From CAZODA01 sp964578485 (lineage in GTDB: Bacteria > Bacteroidota > Bacteroidia > Bacteroidales > Marinilabiliaceae), in assembly GCA_964578485.1 (NCBI GenBank), contig CAZODA010000007.1:1-64000 (forward strand): a stretch of 64,000 nt of DNA, in the 5' to 3' direction. Shown in pieces: positions 7,312 through 16,110 of the stretch (positions are counted from its first letter, which is position 1; every line of letters begins with the position of its first letter). The notes beneath the pieces were generated by a model. That model made no database searches, was not told the DNA's origin, and saw only the letters and a program-made list of their open reading frames with translations. A program made the position numbers and the translations under genes.

Positions 7312-7369
7312 TTTAAAAAGTTGACAGCCCTTATCTATAATTAACAATAAGGGCTGTCAACTTTTTAAA
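7312..7369 (-). terminator. Strong hairpin between araB and galK
   Basis: Perfect 23-base arms (7312-7334 and 7347-7369) around a 12-base loop, with T-rich outer ends in both directions. It lies about 60 bases after the araB stop and 160 bases before the galK start, so it should end the arabinose transcript and isolate the galactose operon. The symmetric T/A ends would also let it work from the other strand. Confidence 0.85.
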
Positions 7370-7430
7370 GAATTTATTACTTCACCGGAAATATGCAAAA
7401 AATACTTCCGCTCTGTTCAATATTTAAAAT

Positions 7431-9101
7431 CTACAACTGTTCTTTTTCGGTAAACTCTCCCAGCTTCCGGTATTTTTTGTATATCTCATCATACTTTGCG
7501 GCATTACATGCATTGGGCATATAGCTATGTTCAAATCCATGACCCATCGCTTTTTGAGCATCCTCCACTTTTGGATATACTCCGGCTACAACAGCGGCAA
7601 ACATAGCAGCTCCAAAAGCACATGTTTCCTCCGTACGAGCTATCTTTATAGACATATTCAAAATATCGGCAAGAGTTTGCATAACAAAAGGCGATTTCTT
7701 TGCTACTCCTCCCAAGCCAATGATTTCCTTAATTTCAACACCTTCTCGTGCAAAGCGCTCAACAATAGCTTTTGACCCAAAAGCAGTAGCTTCAACCAAA
7801 GCCCTGAATATACGAGGGGCCGATGAGCCAAGCTTAATACCGGCAATTGAACCGGTAACCTCCTGACTGGCATCCGGCGATCTGCGACCATTCATCCAAT
7901 CAACAGCAATAAGAGTTGATTCTTCAATGGGAATTTTACTTGCCTCATTCGACAATTCAGGGATGATGCTGTCAATGGTTTCATTAATAAGCTTTTGACG
8001 AGTATCTGCATCTATGAGTTCCGACTTATACAAAATATTTTCAAGAGGCCATGCCACTACATTTTTAAACCAAGCATATACATCTCCAAATGCAGACTGC
8101 CCCGCTTCAAGGCCCACATAACCGGGTATTACAGATCCATCAACCTGACCACAAATTCCGGCAATCAATTTATCCCCTATCTGATCATAAGAGGCTATCA
8201 TGATATCGCATGTTGATGTACCTATTGATCTGGCAAGAACATTAGGAGTTACTTCGCCTCCTACTGCACCCATATGACAATCGAAAGCACCGGCACCAAC
8301 AGCAACCTTGGTAGTCAAACCCAAGCGCTCAGCCCATTCTTCCGTTAAATTTCCAACTTTTACATCACTGGTATATGTTTCCCGATATAAACGATCGCGA
8401 TATCCGGCTAACAAAGGATCTAATGTGGTCAAAAACTTTTCGGAAGGTAAACCATCCCAACCTTCATACCACATTGCTTTATGCCCGGCAGCGCATCTAC
8501 TTCTTATAACCTCTTCGGGTTTAATTTTACCACTTAATAAAGCAGGCATCCAATCGCAATGTTCAATCCACGAATATGCAGCCTTACGAACAGCAACATC
8601 TTGCCGTAAAACATGCAAAACTTTAGCCCACACCCACTCTGATGAATAAACACCACCTTCATATTGTGTATAATCAATATCCCATTTCCTTGCAAGTTCA
8701 TTTATTTCGGCAGCCTCTTTTACAGCTGTATGATCTTTCCAAAGGATAAACATGGCATTAGGATTTTCAGCAAACTCAGGTAACATAGCCAAAGGAATAC
8801 CTTGTTCATTGACGAAGACAGGAGTGCTTCCAGTGGTGTCAAATGAAATCCCAACAACATTTTCAGAAATATTCCCGCCGGCTTTCGCTAATGAATCTTT
8901 AATGATATATTCAAGTACATCAATATAATCCAATGGATGCTGACGATATTGATCTTTTGTAGGATCACAATATTTACCTTCCATCCACCGAGGATAATGT
9001 TTTACTGAGGTTGATATCTCATCACCTGTTAAAGCATCAGCAATAACAGCCCGCGCCGAATCCGAACCATAATCGATACCTATTACATATTTTTTTGACA
9101 T
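7431..9101 (-). CDS. araB: Ribulokinase, 556 aa
   Basis: FGGY-family kinase converting L-ribulose to L-ribulose-5-phosphate. Seen: the N-terminal phosphate-binding GIDYGSDSARAVIAD (about 8-22), a substrate-lobe segment DWMPALLSGK, and the C-terminal lobe with GLGGVAKKSPFVMQTLADIL (about 465-485). Length and order agree with AraB rather than xylulokinase (about 500 aa), and araD lies 31 bases upstream. Last gene of the araA-symporter-araD-araB cluster, followed by a strong terminator. Confidence 0.95.
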   Translation of the reverse strand: MSKKYVIGIDYGSDSARAVIADALTGDEISTSVKHYPRWMEGKYCDPTKDQYRQHPLDYIDVLEYIIKDSLAKAGGNISENVVGISFDTTGSTPVFVNEQGIPLAMLPEFAENPNAMFILWKDHTAVKEAAEINELARKWDIDYTQYEGGVYSSEWVWAKVLHVLRQDVAVRKAAYSWIEHCDWMPALLSGKIKPEEVIRSRCAAGHKAMWYEGWDGLPSEKFLTTLDPLLAGYRDRLYRETYTSDVKVGNLTEEWAERLGLTTKVAVGAGAFDCHMGAVGGEVTPNVLARSIGTSTCDIMIASYDQIGDKLIAGICGQVDGSVIPGYVGLEAGQSAFGDVYAWFKNVVAWPLENILYKSELIDADTRQKLINETIDSIIPELSNEASKIPIEESTLIAVDWMNGRRSPDASQEVTGSIAGIKLGSSAPRIFRALVEATAFGSKAIVERFAREGVEIKEIIGLGGVAKKSPFVMQTLADILNMSIKIARTEETCAFGAAMFAAVVAGVYPKVEDAQKAMGHGFEHSYMPNACNAAKYDEIYKKYRKLGEFTEKEQL

Positions 9102-9132
9102 CTTAAATCAATTTTTGAAATAATATATTCTA

Positions 9133-9816
9133 CTACTTTTGACCATAATAAGCATTTGCACCATGCTTCCTTTCAAAATGTTTTGTAGTCAAAAATGGGT
9201 TCATTGCCATTCTTGGGTTAATTGAGTAAGCCTGATATGCCATCCTTGCTACTTGCTCCAATACAACACTGTTATGAACAGCATCAAAAGCATCTTTGCC
9301 CCAAGTAAAGGGTGCATGATTTTTAACCAACACCCCCGGGATATACATTGGATTAATATCACGAAAAGTTTCAACTATGACATTACCTGTCTCCTCTTCG
9401 TAAGCTCCTTTTATTTCCTCCTCCGTCATATCTCGGGTACAGGGTATATCTCCCGCAAAATAATCAGCATGTGTAGTACCAACAATAGGAAGATCTACCC
9501 CGGCCTGAGACCATGAAGTTGCAAAGGTAGAATGAGTATGAACAATACCTCCGATTTCCGGAAAATTCCTGTAAAGCACAAGATGAGTCGGTGTATCGCT
9601 TGAAGGTCGCAAATCACCTTCAACAATATTGCCTTCAAGATCTACTACTACCATATGGTCAGCCGTCATACCATCATAATCAACCCCACTTGGTTTAATT
9701 ACAACCAAACCCTGTTTACGGTCTATGCCACTTACATTTCCCCATGTAAATATTACTAAACCATATTTAACAAGATCTAAATTTGCCTTACATACTTCTT
9801 CTTTTAACTTTTTCAT
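9133..9816 (-). CDS. araD: L-ribulose-5-phosphate 4-epimerase, 227 aa
   Basis: Zinc-dependent class II aldolase-fold epimerase yielding D-xylulose-5-phosphate for the pentose phosphate pathway. Seen: FTWGNVSGIDR (28-38), the KPSGVDYD phosphate loop, the HTHSTFAT zinc histidine pair, TTHADYF, and a third histidine in VKNHAPFTWG. Length matches E. coli AraD (231 aa). Close spacing to araB (31 bases) suggests co-transcription. Confidence 0.95.
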   Translation of the reverse strand: MKKLKEEVCKANLDLVKYGLVIFTWGNVSGIDRKQGLVVIKPSGVDYDGMTADHMVVVDLEGNIVEGDLRPSSDTPTHLVLYRNFPEIGGIVHTHSTFATSWSQAGVDLPIVGTTHADYFAGDIPCTRDMTEEEIKGAYEEETGNVIVETFRDINPMYIPGVLVKNHAPFTWGKDAFDAVHNSVVLEQVARMAYQAYSINPRMAMNPFLTTKHFERKHGANAYYGQK

Positions 9817-9938
9817 AGTTATCTAATTTTTATATAAAACAAATAAGTCAGGCATATCAACTCAAGTATTGCAAATATCAATTAATTCATTTTACCTTTT
9901 ATAATATCCATTTCAATTACTACTTGTCACACACCAAG

Positions 9939-11591
9939 TTACCAGAAATAAATATAGAATAAGGTTATTACCCCCAATATAATTACAGAATGGATTATAT
10001 CCCATTTATTCCAACTCTCACGTGTTTCCCTTTTCTGCTCAGCTGTGCCCGAACCAAAAGTAACACCGGCCAATTGAGCCTCGGTAGCAGGCTTGGTGAA
10101 TAAAGACACCAAAACAATAACTACAATACACAAAAAGAATAAATAAATAGAAAAATGTAACCAGTTGGGAGCTAAAAACATCTGATACATAATACTACCC
10201 GGATTAACATATCCTGAAAAGATACTCATTGCAAGACGGGTCATACCAAGAACAAAACCGGTTATTAATCCGGTAAAACCTGCTGCCGGAGTTGTCCGTT
10301 TCCAGAAAACACCCAAGAGGAAAACAGAAGCAATACCGGGAGCCAACAGCGACTGAACATCTTGGAGATATTCATAAAGGACATTACCCAAGCCTTTCAT
10401 TACAGGAATCCATAGAATACCTAAAATCACAACAACAGTAGTAGCAATACGACCTACAACTACAAGATGCTTCTCGGAGGCTTCAGGCCTGAATTTTTCA
10501 TAAAAATCAACAGTAAACAACATCGCCGAAGAATTAAATAATGAGGCAAGAGAACTCATAAGAGCTGCAACAAGCCCCCCAATCACAATGCCTTTTAATC
10601 CTATTGGTAACAATTGTCTAACCATAACTGAAAAAGCTGCATCAGGAGAACTTAGTGAAATAGCCCCTTGTTTATTAAGAGCAAAAGCAATCATACCCGG
10701 AACAAGGAAAATAAATACAGGTAATAATTTTAAATATGCCCCAAATATACTTCCACGTCTTGCTTGTTTTTGATCACGACCGGATAATACCCTTTGCACT
10801 ATATATTGGTCGGTACACCAATACCAAAACCCAATAATAGCAGAGCCAAGTAAGACCCCGGTCCATGGAAAGTCTGAATCCTTGTGCGAACGAATCAGAT
10901 TTGTCATGCTATCTCCATACTCATTAACAGGGGTTGCACCCACTATTTCCATCATCTGATTCCAGCCTCCGAGCTCCTTTAATCCAACAACCAACAGAAC
11001 AATGGAACCTATAAGTAATACGGGTAATTGAAGAACTGATGTGTAAAGAACTGCTTTCATGCCACCAAGAACAGTATATAAGCCCGTGATGACCACAAGA
11101 CCGATGGCTCCTATCCAAAAGAAATCGATCCCCATCCACTCTTCGATTCCGAACACTTCTTTAAAAACAATTCCACCGGCATATACTGTTACGGAAACTT
11201 TAGTTAAAACGTAGCTCACAAGAGATATCACCGAAAGAAAATTCCGAGAAGCAGGATTAAATCTACGCTCTAAAAATTCCGGCATAGTGAATACCTTACT
11301 ACGAGAATAAAATGGAACAAAGACCCAGCCTAATACAAGAATTAACCAGCCATGCATCTCCCAATGAGCCATAGCCATTCCGGATTCTGCACCGGCTCCG
11401 GCTAATCCAACCAAATGCTCCGAACCAATATTGGAAGCAAATATTGATGCTCCAATAGCAATCCAACCGGCATTCCTTCCGGCAAGGAAATAATCGGTAG
11501 GAGTGTCATCTTTTTGACGTACTACCCACCAAACAATTAAAACAAGCAGAACAAAAAATCCCGCGAGAACAATCCAATCAAACGTTTCCAT
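9939..11591 (-). CDS. Sodium:solute symporter (SSS family), probable L-arabinose importer, 550 aa
   Basis: Na+-coupled sugar importer of the SglT-like branch. Hydrophobic segments fit about 14 TM helices; seen are the N-terminal DYFLAGRNAGWIAIGASIFA signature, ASNIGSEHLVGLAG (helix 2, sodium/sugar site region), and FWYWCTDQYIVQRVLSGRDQ in the middle, all typical of SSS sugar symporters. It is enclosed by araA and araD, so L-arabinose uptake is the natural inference, though related proteins carry glucose, galactose or myo-inositol. Confidence 0.85.
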   Translation of the reverse strand: METFDWIVLAGFFVLLVLIVWWVVRQKDDTPTDYFLAGRNAGWIAIGASIFASNIGSEHLVGLAGAGAESGMAMAHWEMHGWLILVLGWVFVPFYSRSKVFTMPEFLERRFNPASRNFLSVISLVSYVLTKVSVTVYAGGIVFKEVFGIEEWMGIDFFWIGAIGLVVITGLYTVLGGMKAVLYTSVLQLPVLLIGSIVLLVVGLKELGGWNQMMEIVGATPVNEYGDSMTNLIRSHKDSDFPWTGVLLGSAIIGFWYWCTDQYIVQRVLSGRDQKQARRGSIFGAYLKLLPVFIFLVPGMIAFALNKQGAISLSSPDAAFSVMVRQLLPIGLKGIVIGGLVAALMSSLASLFNSSAMLFTVDFYEKFRPEASEKHLVVVGRIATTVVVILGILWIPVMKGLGNVLYEYLQDVQSLLAPGIASVFLLGVFWKRTTPAAGFTGLITGFVLGMTRLAMSIFSGYVNPGSIMYQMFLAPNWLHFSIYLFFLCIVVIVLVSLFTKPATEAQLAGVTFGSGTAEQKRETRESWNKWDIIHSVIILGVITLFYIYFW

Positions 11592-11713
11592 AAAAAAAGT
11601 ATTAAATTCTCAAATAAATTAAAGAAAAACTGACTAAAAATGATCTATACTACATGTAAGCATGTAGATATTATAATGTGACAAATTATTATGCACCTTA
11701 AATTTCCTTTAAT

Positions 11714-11752
11714 AAGCTTTTTATTATGATATGCAATAATAATAAAAAGCTT
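11714..11752 (-). terminator. AT-rich intercistronic hairpin after araA
   Basis: Perfect 14-base arms (11714-11727 and 11739-11752), AAGCTTTTTATTAT and its complement, 24 bases past the araA stop. No clean T-run follows on the minus strand, so partial termination or protection of the araA mRNA end is more likely than full termination. Confidence 0.55.
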
Positions 11753-11775
11753 GTAAAAAACATTAAAAAAGAATT

Positions 11776-13275
11776 TTAAAGACCTTTTGACAGCATATAA
11801 TAAAGATCATTCCATTTAAGCTCTTTTTTAAGGCCCGAAATGGTAGTATCATTATCAATCAATAAAAATTCAATACCGGCCATTTCAGCAAAATCTTCCA
11901 TACATTCTGAATTAATTGTTTGGCTGAAAGAGGTATGATGTGCTCCACCTGCCAATATCCAACCGCCTGCACCAATTTCAAGATTAGGCATAGGAACCCA
12001 CAATGCACTGGCAACAGGCAATTTAGGCATAGGAGCATCTAAGGGAACAACTTCAACCTCATTAACAATTAAGCGATATCTATTCCCCATATCAACAATA
12101 GATGCATTAATAGCTTTACCCGGCTTAACAGTGAAAAGGGAACGAACAGGATCGGCTTTACCTCCTATTCCTAATTCATGAATTTCAACAACAGGTTGCT
12201 TTTCCGCAATAGACTCACAGATTTCAAGCATATGAGCTCCTAAAACCTTGGCTCCCGACGGATGAAGATGATAAGTGTAATCCTCCATAAACGAAGTCCC
12301 ACCCTCCAAACCTTCCGACATAACTTTCATAGCCCTTACCAAAGCTGAAGTTTTCCAGTCACCTTCCGCTCCAAAGCCATAACCATCGGCCATTAAACGC
12401 TGAACAGCAAAACCGGGTAATTGCTCTAAACCGTGCAAATCTTCAAATGTGGTTGTAAAAGCCTTAAAGCCACCATCCTCTAAAAAATTACGCAAACCAA
12501 TTTCTATACGTGCTGATTCACGAAGAGATGAATGACGCTTGCCACCCTTCTTTAATTCAGGAACAACAAGATAATCTGCTTCAATTTTAGAGACTAACTT
12601 ATCAATATCGGAGTCCTTAACTTTATTAATTTCAGCAACAAGATCACCAACCCCAAAACCATGCACTGTTAAACCTAATTGAATTTGAGCGCCAACCTTA
12701 TCTCCCTCTGTAACAGCAACATTACGCATATTGTCGCCAAAACGTGCTACTTTTAAAGTTCGCATTTCCTGCCATCCGGCAGCTGCTCTCGACCACAGTC
12801 CAACCTTTTTCTGAACTTCTTCATTCTCCCAATGACCAACAACAACCTTCCTTTGTAAACGCAAACGACTCGAAATAAATCCAAATTCACGATCCCCATG
12901 TGCAGCCTGATTCAAATTCATGAAATCCATATCTATTTCAGACCAAGGTAAATCACGATTAAATTGAGTATGTAAATGCAGAAAAGGCTTTTGAAGTGTA
13001 GTTAAACCGGAAATCCACATTTTGGCAGGCGAAAATGTATGCATCCATAAAATTAAACCTATACAGGAAGAAGCATTATTTGCATCAATAACAACATTTT
13101 TAATCTCTTCAGCTGTTTTTACAACAGGCTTAAAAATAATGTTGACCGGAATGTGTTTCGAATTATTCAAACCTTCTGCAATTTTGCGCGAATGAACAGC
13201 TACTTGTTCTAAAGTATCCGGACCATATAAATGCTGGCTGCCGGTTACAAACCATAATTCAAATTTTCTTAACAT
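11776..13275 (-). CDS. araA: L-arabinose isomerase, 499 aa
   Basis: Mn2+-dependent isomerase converting L-arabinose to L-ribulose. Seen: WFVTGSQHLYGP at the N-terminus (8-19), the HTFSPAKMWI substrate segment, EGDWKTSALVRAMKVM with an active-site glutamate, GTSFMEDYTYHL with a second glutamate, and the C-terminal GGAHHTSFS. Length equals E. coli AraA (500 aa). First gene of the arabinose cluster and preceded by the long AT-rich spacer to parE. No AraR/AraC regulator gene is adjacent. Confidence 0.96.
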   Translation of the reverse strand: MLRKFELWFVTGSQHLYGPDTLEQVAVHSRKIAEGLNNSKHIPVNIIFKPVVKTAEEIKNVVIDANNASSCIGLILWMHTFSPAKMWISGLTTLQKPFLHLHTQFNRDLPWSEIDMDFMNLNQAAHGDREFGFISSRLRLQRKVVVGHWENEEVQKKVGLWSRAAAGWQEMRTLKVARFGDNMRNVAVTEGDKVGAQIQLGLTVHGFGVGDLVAEINKVKDSDIDKLVSKIEADYLVVPELKKGGKRHSSLRESARIEIGLRNFLEDGGFKAFTTTFEDLHGLEQLPGFAVQRLMADGYGFGAEGDWKTSALVRAMKVMSEGLEGGTSFMEDYTYHLHPSGAKVLGAHMLEICESIAEKQPVVEIHELGIGGKADPVRSLFTVKPGKAINASIVDMGNRYRLIVNEVEVVPLDAPMPKLPVASALWVPMPNLEIGAGGWILAGGAHHTSFSQTINSECMEDFAEMAGIEFLLIDNDTTISGLKKELKWNDLYYMLSKGL

Positions 13276-13412
13276 AATTTTTAGTTTTTAGAAAAAATCT
13301 TATTTTTATCTTGTAAATCTCTCTGAAAAAAATCAGAATTGTCGGTACCACCTAATGATTATTTACTTTTATTAGCAAAATATAGAATCATTTCTCAACT
13401 ACAATTTAAAAA

Positions 13413-13420
13413 CAAACATA
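13413..13420 (-). promoter_or_regulatory. Candidate -7 box upstream of araA
   Basis: Minus-strand TATGTTTG fits TAnnTTTG and lies 138 bases before the araA ATG. No -33 TTTG is seen at the right distance, which would fit activator-dependent control but also chance in AT-rich DNA. Confidence 0.3.
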
Positions 13421-13819
13421 AATAAAACTATTGTTTTAAATGCAGGCCCGGAACTTTTTAAAAGAAAAAAGTGACAATAAAAGTACAACTCACTTTCTAA
13501 ATCAGCAAATGAAAGTGAAAAATAATATCAAGCTTTTAAAATATCATCTCTTTTTTTTACCTGCTTTTTTAAAAGATAATCGTGAAACATTGTTATGACA
13601 TAATTAATATTGAATGTGTGCTGAAAATATAATAATGAAAACTAAAAAAAATATTTTAAAGGATTGTTTTTAAGAATTTTAATTTTAAATAACGATAGAA
13701 CAAGATAATAGATGATTTATATAAAATCATAAGTTTGATAATTGCAAGACCTAATAAATTATTACATTGAAGAAATTCTTTTTTTATTAACAACAATAAA
13801 CAAACTAAAAACAAGATAA

Positions 13820-13847
13820 ATTAAAAAAATAATATTATTTTTTTAAT
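13820..13847. repeat. Perfect 28-base AT palindrome
   Basis: ATTAAAAAAATAAT (13820-13833) is followed directly by its exact reverse complement (13834-13847). It lies mid-spacer and contains only A and T, so it could be a low-complexity accident, an AT-rich DNA-binding site or a weak bidirectional terminator. Confidence 0.55.
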
Positions 13848-14033
13848 CTTAATTCAGATCTTGGCTTTTAAAGGTGCGACATACTTTTATTTTCAGCTTG
13901 TTTTAATTTATAATAGCCTTTTCAAATAAAATCAAACAATAAATGAAATATTATATCATTTATTAATATATAGATGTAAAGATTAGGAACATAAAATTAT
14001 TAACAAGGCAAATACATTAAGGCATAAGCTTGA

Positions 14034-14085
14034 ACTATATGATTTTTAGCCCAAACCATATATTTATGTTCTTTAATCATATAGT
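14034..14085. repeat. Inverted repeat with 11-base arms
   Basis: ACTATATGATT (14034-14044) and AATCATATAGT (14075-14085) are exact reverse complements 30 bases apart. They lie about 150 bases before the parE start and could be a two-site operator; no regulator is known. Confidence 0.45.
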
Positions 14086-14147
14086 GTTATAATACAATCT
14101 GATGGCTTGTGTTAATAAAGAAATTTTCAACCGTTTTTACTTTTCGT

Positions 14148-14155
14148 TATATTTG
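14148..14155 (+). promoter_or_regulatory. Candidate -7 box for the parE-parC-aroK operon
   Basis: TATATTTG matches the Bacteroidetes -7 element and would start a transcript about 75 bases before parE. A T-run (14124-14127) lies at the -33 distance but lacks the G of TTTG. Confidence 0.45.
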
Positions 14156-14234
14156 AGGAATTTTGACGGGTAAATTTTGTGTTTCTTTATTCAATATTTT
14201 AACATAAACAACAACTTTATAAGGAAGGAAGAAC

Positions 14235-16067
14235 ATGATTCAGAACTATTCAGAGGAAACCATTCAAACCCTTGATTGGAAAGAGCATATCAGAAGAAGA
14301 CCGGGTATGTATATAGGGAAGCTGGGTGATGGTACCTATGCTGACGATGGGATTTATGTGTTGCTAAAAGAAGTGATGGATAATTCTGTTGACGAATACA
14401 TGATGGGGTTCGGGAAAAAAATTGATGTCATTGTAAAGGATAATTATGTTTCAGTACGCGACTTTGGTAGGGGGATACCCCTTGGCAAGGTAGTTGATGC
14501 TGTTTCAAAAATGAATACCGGAGCAAAATATGATAGCAAGGTATTTAAAAAATCAGTTGGGCTTAATGGCGTGGGTGTTAAAGCTGTTAATGCTTTATCG
14601 GTAAACTTTTCGGTACAAGCTATAAGAGACGGAGAATTAAAAAAGGCAGAATTCTCAAGAGGTGAATTAATTAATGATATCCCCGTTGAATCAACCACCT
14701 TAGCAAACGGAACAATAGTAGAATTTACACCTGACAATTCAATATTTGAAAACTTTACCTTTAATGAAGAGTATATAGAAGATTTATTAAAGAATTATAC
14801 TTTTCTTAATGCCGGTCTTAACATTAACTTTAATGGTCGCACATATTGTTCGAAAAATGGACTTTTAGATCTATTAGACGAAAAAATGACCGAACCGGGC
14901 TTATATCCCTTGATACATTTAAAAGATACAGATCTTGAAGTTGCCATAACCCATACTTCCCAATATGGTGAAGAGTATTATGCTTTTGTAAACGGTCAGC
15001 ATACTACTCAAGGTGGAACTCATTTAATTGCTTTTCGTGAAGCCTATGTAAAAACCATAAGGGAGTTTTTTAATAAAAATTTTGATGTCTCTGATATTCG
15101 TCAAGGGATAGTTGCAGCTATCAGCATAAAAATTGAGGAGCCTGTATTTGAATCTCAGACAAAAACAAAATTAGGGTCAAAGGATATGGGTCCTGATGGT
15201 CCGACAGTTAGAAATTATGTAAATGACATTATCAAAGAGAAGCTTGATAATTATCTGCATAAACATAACGATGTTGCTGAAATTATAAACAAGCAAATTC
15301 TTGATGCAGAAAAAGAGCGTAAAGCTATATCAGGAATACAAAAATTAGCACGGGAAAGGGCGAAAAAGGTTAGTCTTCACAATAAGAAATTAAGGGATTG
15401 CAGAGTTCATTATAATTCTAATGCAGATCGAAAACTTGAATCTTCAATATTTATAACTGAAGGTGATTCTGCTTCAGGATCAATAACCAAAGCAAGGGAT
15501 GTTACCACACAAGCGGTTTTCAGCCTTAGAGGAAAGCCTTTAAACAGTTATGGGTTAAGTCGTAAGGTTGTTTACGAAAATGAAGAATTTAACCTTCTAC
15601 AAGCTGCTTTAAACATTGAAGAAGGCCTTGAAACATTACGCTACAATTATGTTATAATAGCATCTGATGCTGATGTTGATGGCTTACATATTCGTTTGTT
15701 ATTAATTTCTTTTTTCCTGCAATTTTTTCCTGAATTAATTAAAAACGGGCATTTATATATCCTTCAAACTCCATTATTTAGAGTGCGAAACAAAAAGCAA
15801 ACACGTTATTGCTATAATGAAGCAGAAAGGATAAAAGCCATAAAAGATTTGGGGCCAAATCCGGAAATTACCAGATTTAAAGGTTTGGGAGAGATATCCC
15901 CCGATGAATTCAGACACTTCATTGGTAAAGATATGAGATTAGAACGGGTGCGAATGAAAAAAGAAGATGCAACAAAAGAATTACTTGATTTTTACATGGG
16001 AAAAAACACTCCCAAACGTCAAAATTTTATCATTGACAATTTAGTTGTTGAAGAAGAAATTATGTAA
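14235..16067 (+). CDS. parE: DNA topoisomerase IV subunit B, 610 aa
   Basis: ATPase subunit of topoisomerase IV, which decatenates daughter chromosomes. Domains in order: GHKL ATPase with DWKEHIRRRPGMYIG (15-29), DNSVDEYMMG (48-57) and the ATP-lid GLNGVGVKAVNALS (about 110-123); transducer domain; TOPRIM with EGDSASGSI and the DADVDGLHIR metal site. The short length and direct coupling to parC argue for ParE rather than GyrB. The SD-like AAGGAAGG just before the ATG supports the start. Confidence 0.88.
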   Translation: MIQNYSEETIQTLDWKEHIRRRPGMYIGKLGDGTYADDGIYVLLKEVMDNSVDEYMMGFGKKIDVIVKDNYVSVRDFGRGIPLGKVVDAVSKMNTGAKYDSKVFKKSVGLNGVGVKAVNALSVNFSVQAIRDGELKKAEFSRGELINDIPVESTTLANGTIVEFTPDNSIFENFTFNEEYIEDLLKNYTFLNAGLNINFNGRTYCSKNGLLDLLDEKMTEPGLYPLIHLKDTDLEVAITHTSQYGEEYYAFVNGQHTTQGGTHLIAFREAYVKTIREFFNKNFDVSDIRQGIVAAISIKIEEPVFESQTKTKLGSKDMGPDGPTVRNYVNDIIKEKLDNYLHKHNDVAEIINKQILDAEKERKAISGIQKLARERAKKVSLHNKKLRDCRVHYNSNADRKLESSIFITEGDSASGSITKARDVTTQAVFSLRGKPLNSYGLSRKVVYENEEFNLLQAALNIEEGLETLRYNYVIIASDADVDGLHIRLLLISFFLQFFPELIKNGHLYILQTPLFRVRNKKQTRYCYNEAERIKAIKDLGPNPEITRFKGLGEISPDEFRHFIGKDMRLERVRMKKEDATKELLDFYMGKNTPKRQNFIIDNLVVEEEIM

Positions 16068-16110
16068 ATAATGGTTGTGAATAATCTAATTGATGAACTG
16101 AATTAACGAA

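Larger units (their letters stand above)
13276..14234. other. 959-base gene-free AT-rich spacer between araA and parE
   Basis: No reading frame, rRNA or tRNA is supported. It holds candidate promoters for both flanking genes (13413-13420, 14148-14155), a perfect AT palindrome (13820-13847), a distant inverted repeat (14034-14044 with 14075-14085), and a cluster of AAAGTGA/TCACTTT half sites around 13468-13535 that could be regulator sites for the arabinose genes. No family-level RNA structure was recognised. Confidence 0.6.

Noticed and set aside
13820..13847. Rho-independent terminator for araA or parE
   Set aside because: The palindrome is purely A/T, gives a weak stem, and lies upstream of both divergent genes, where a terminator would make no sense.
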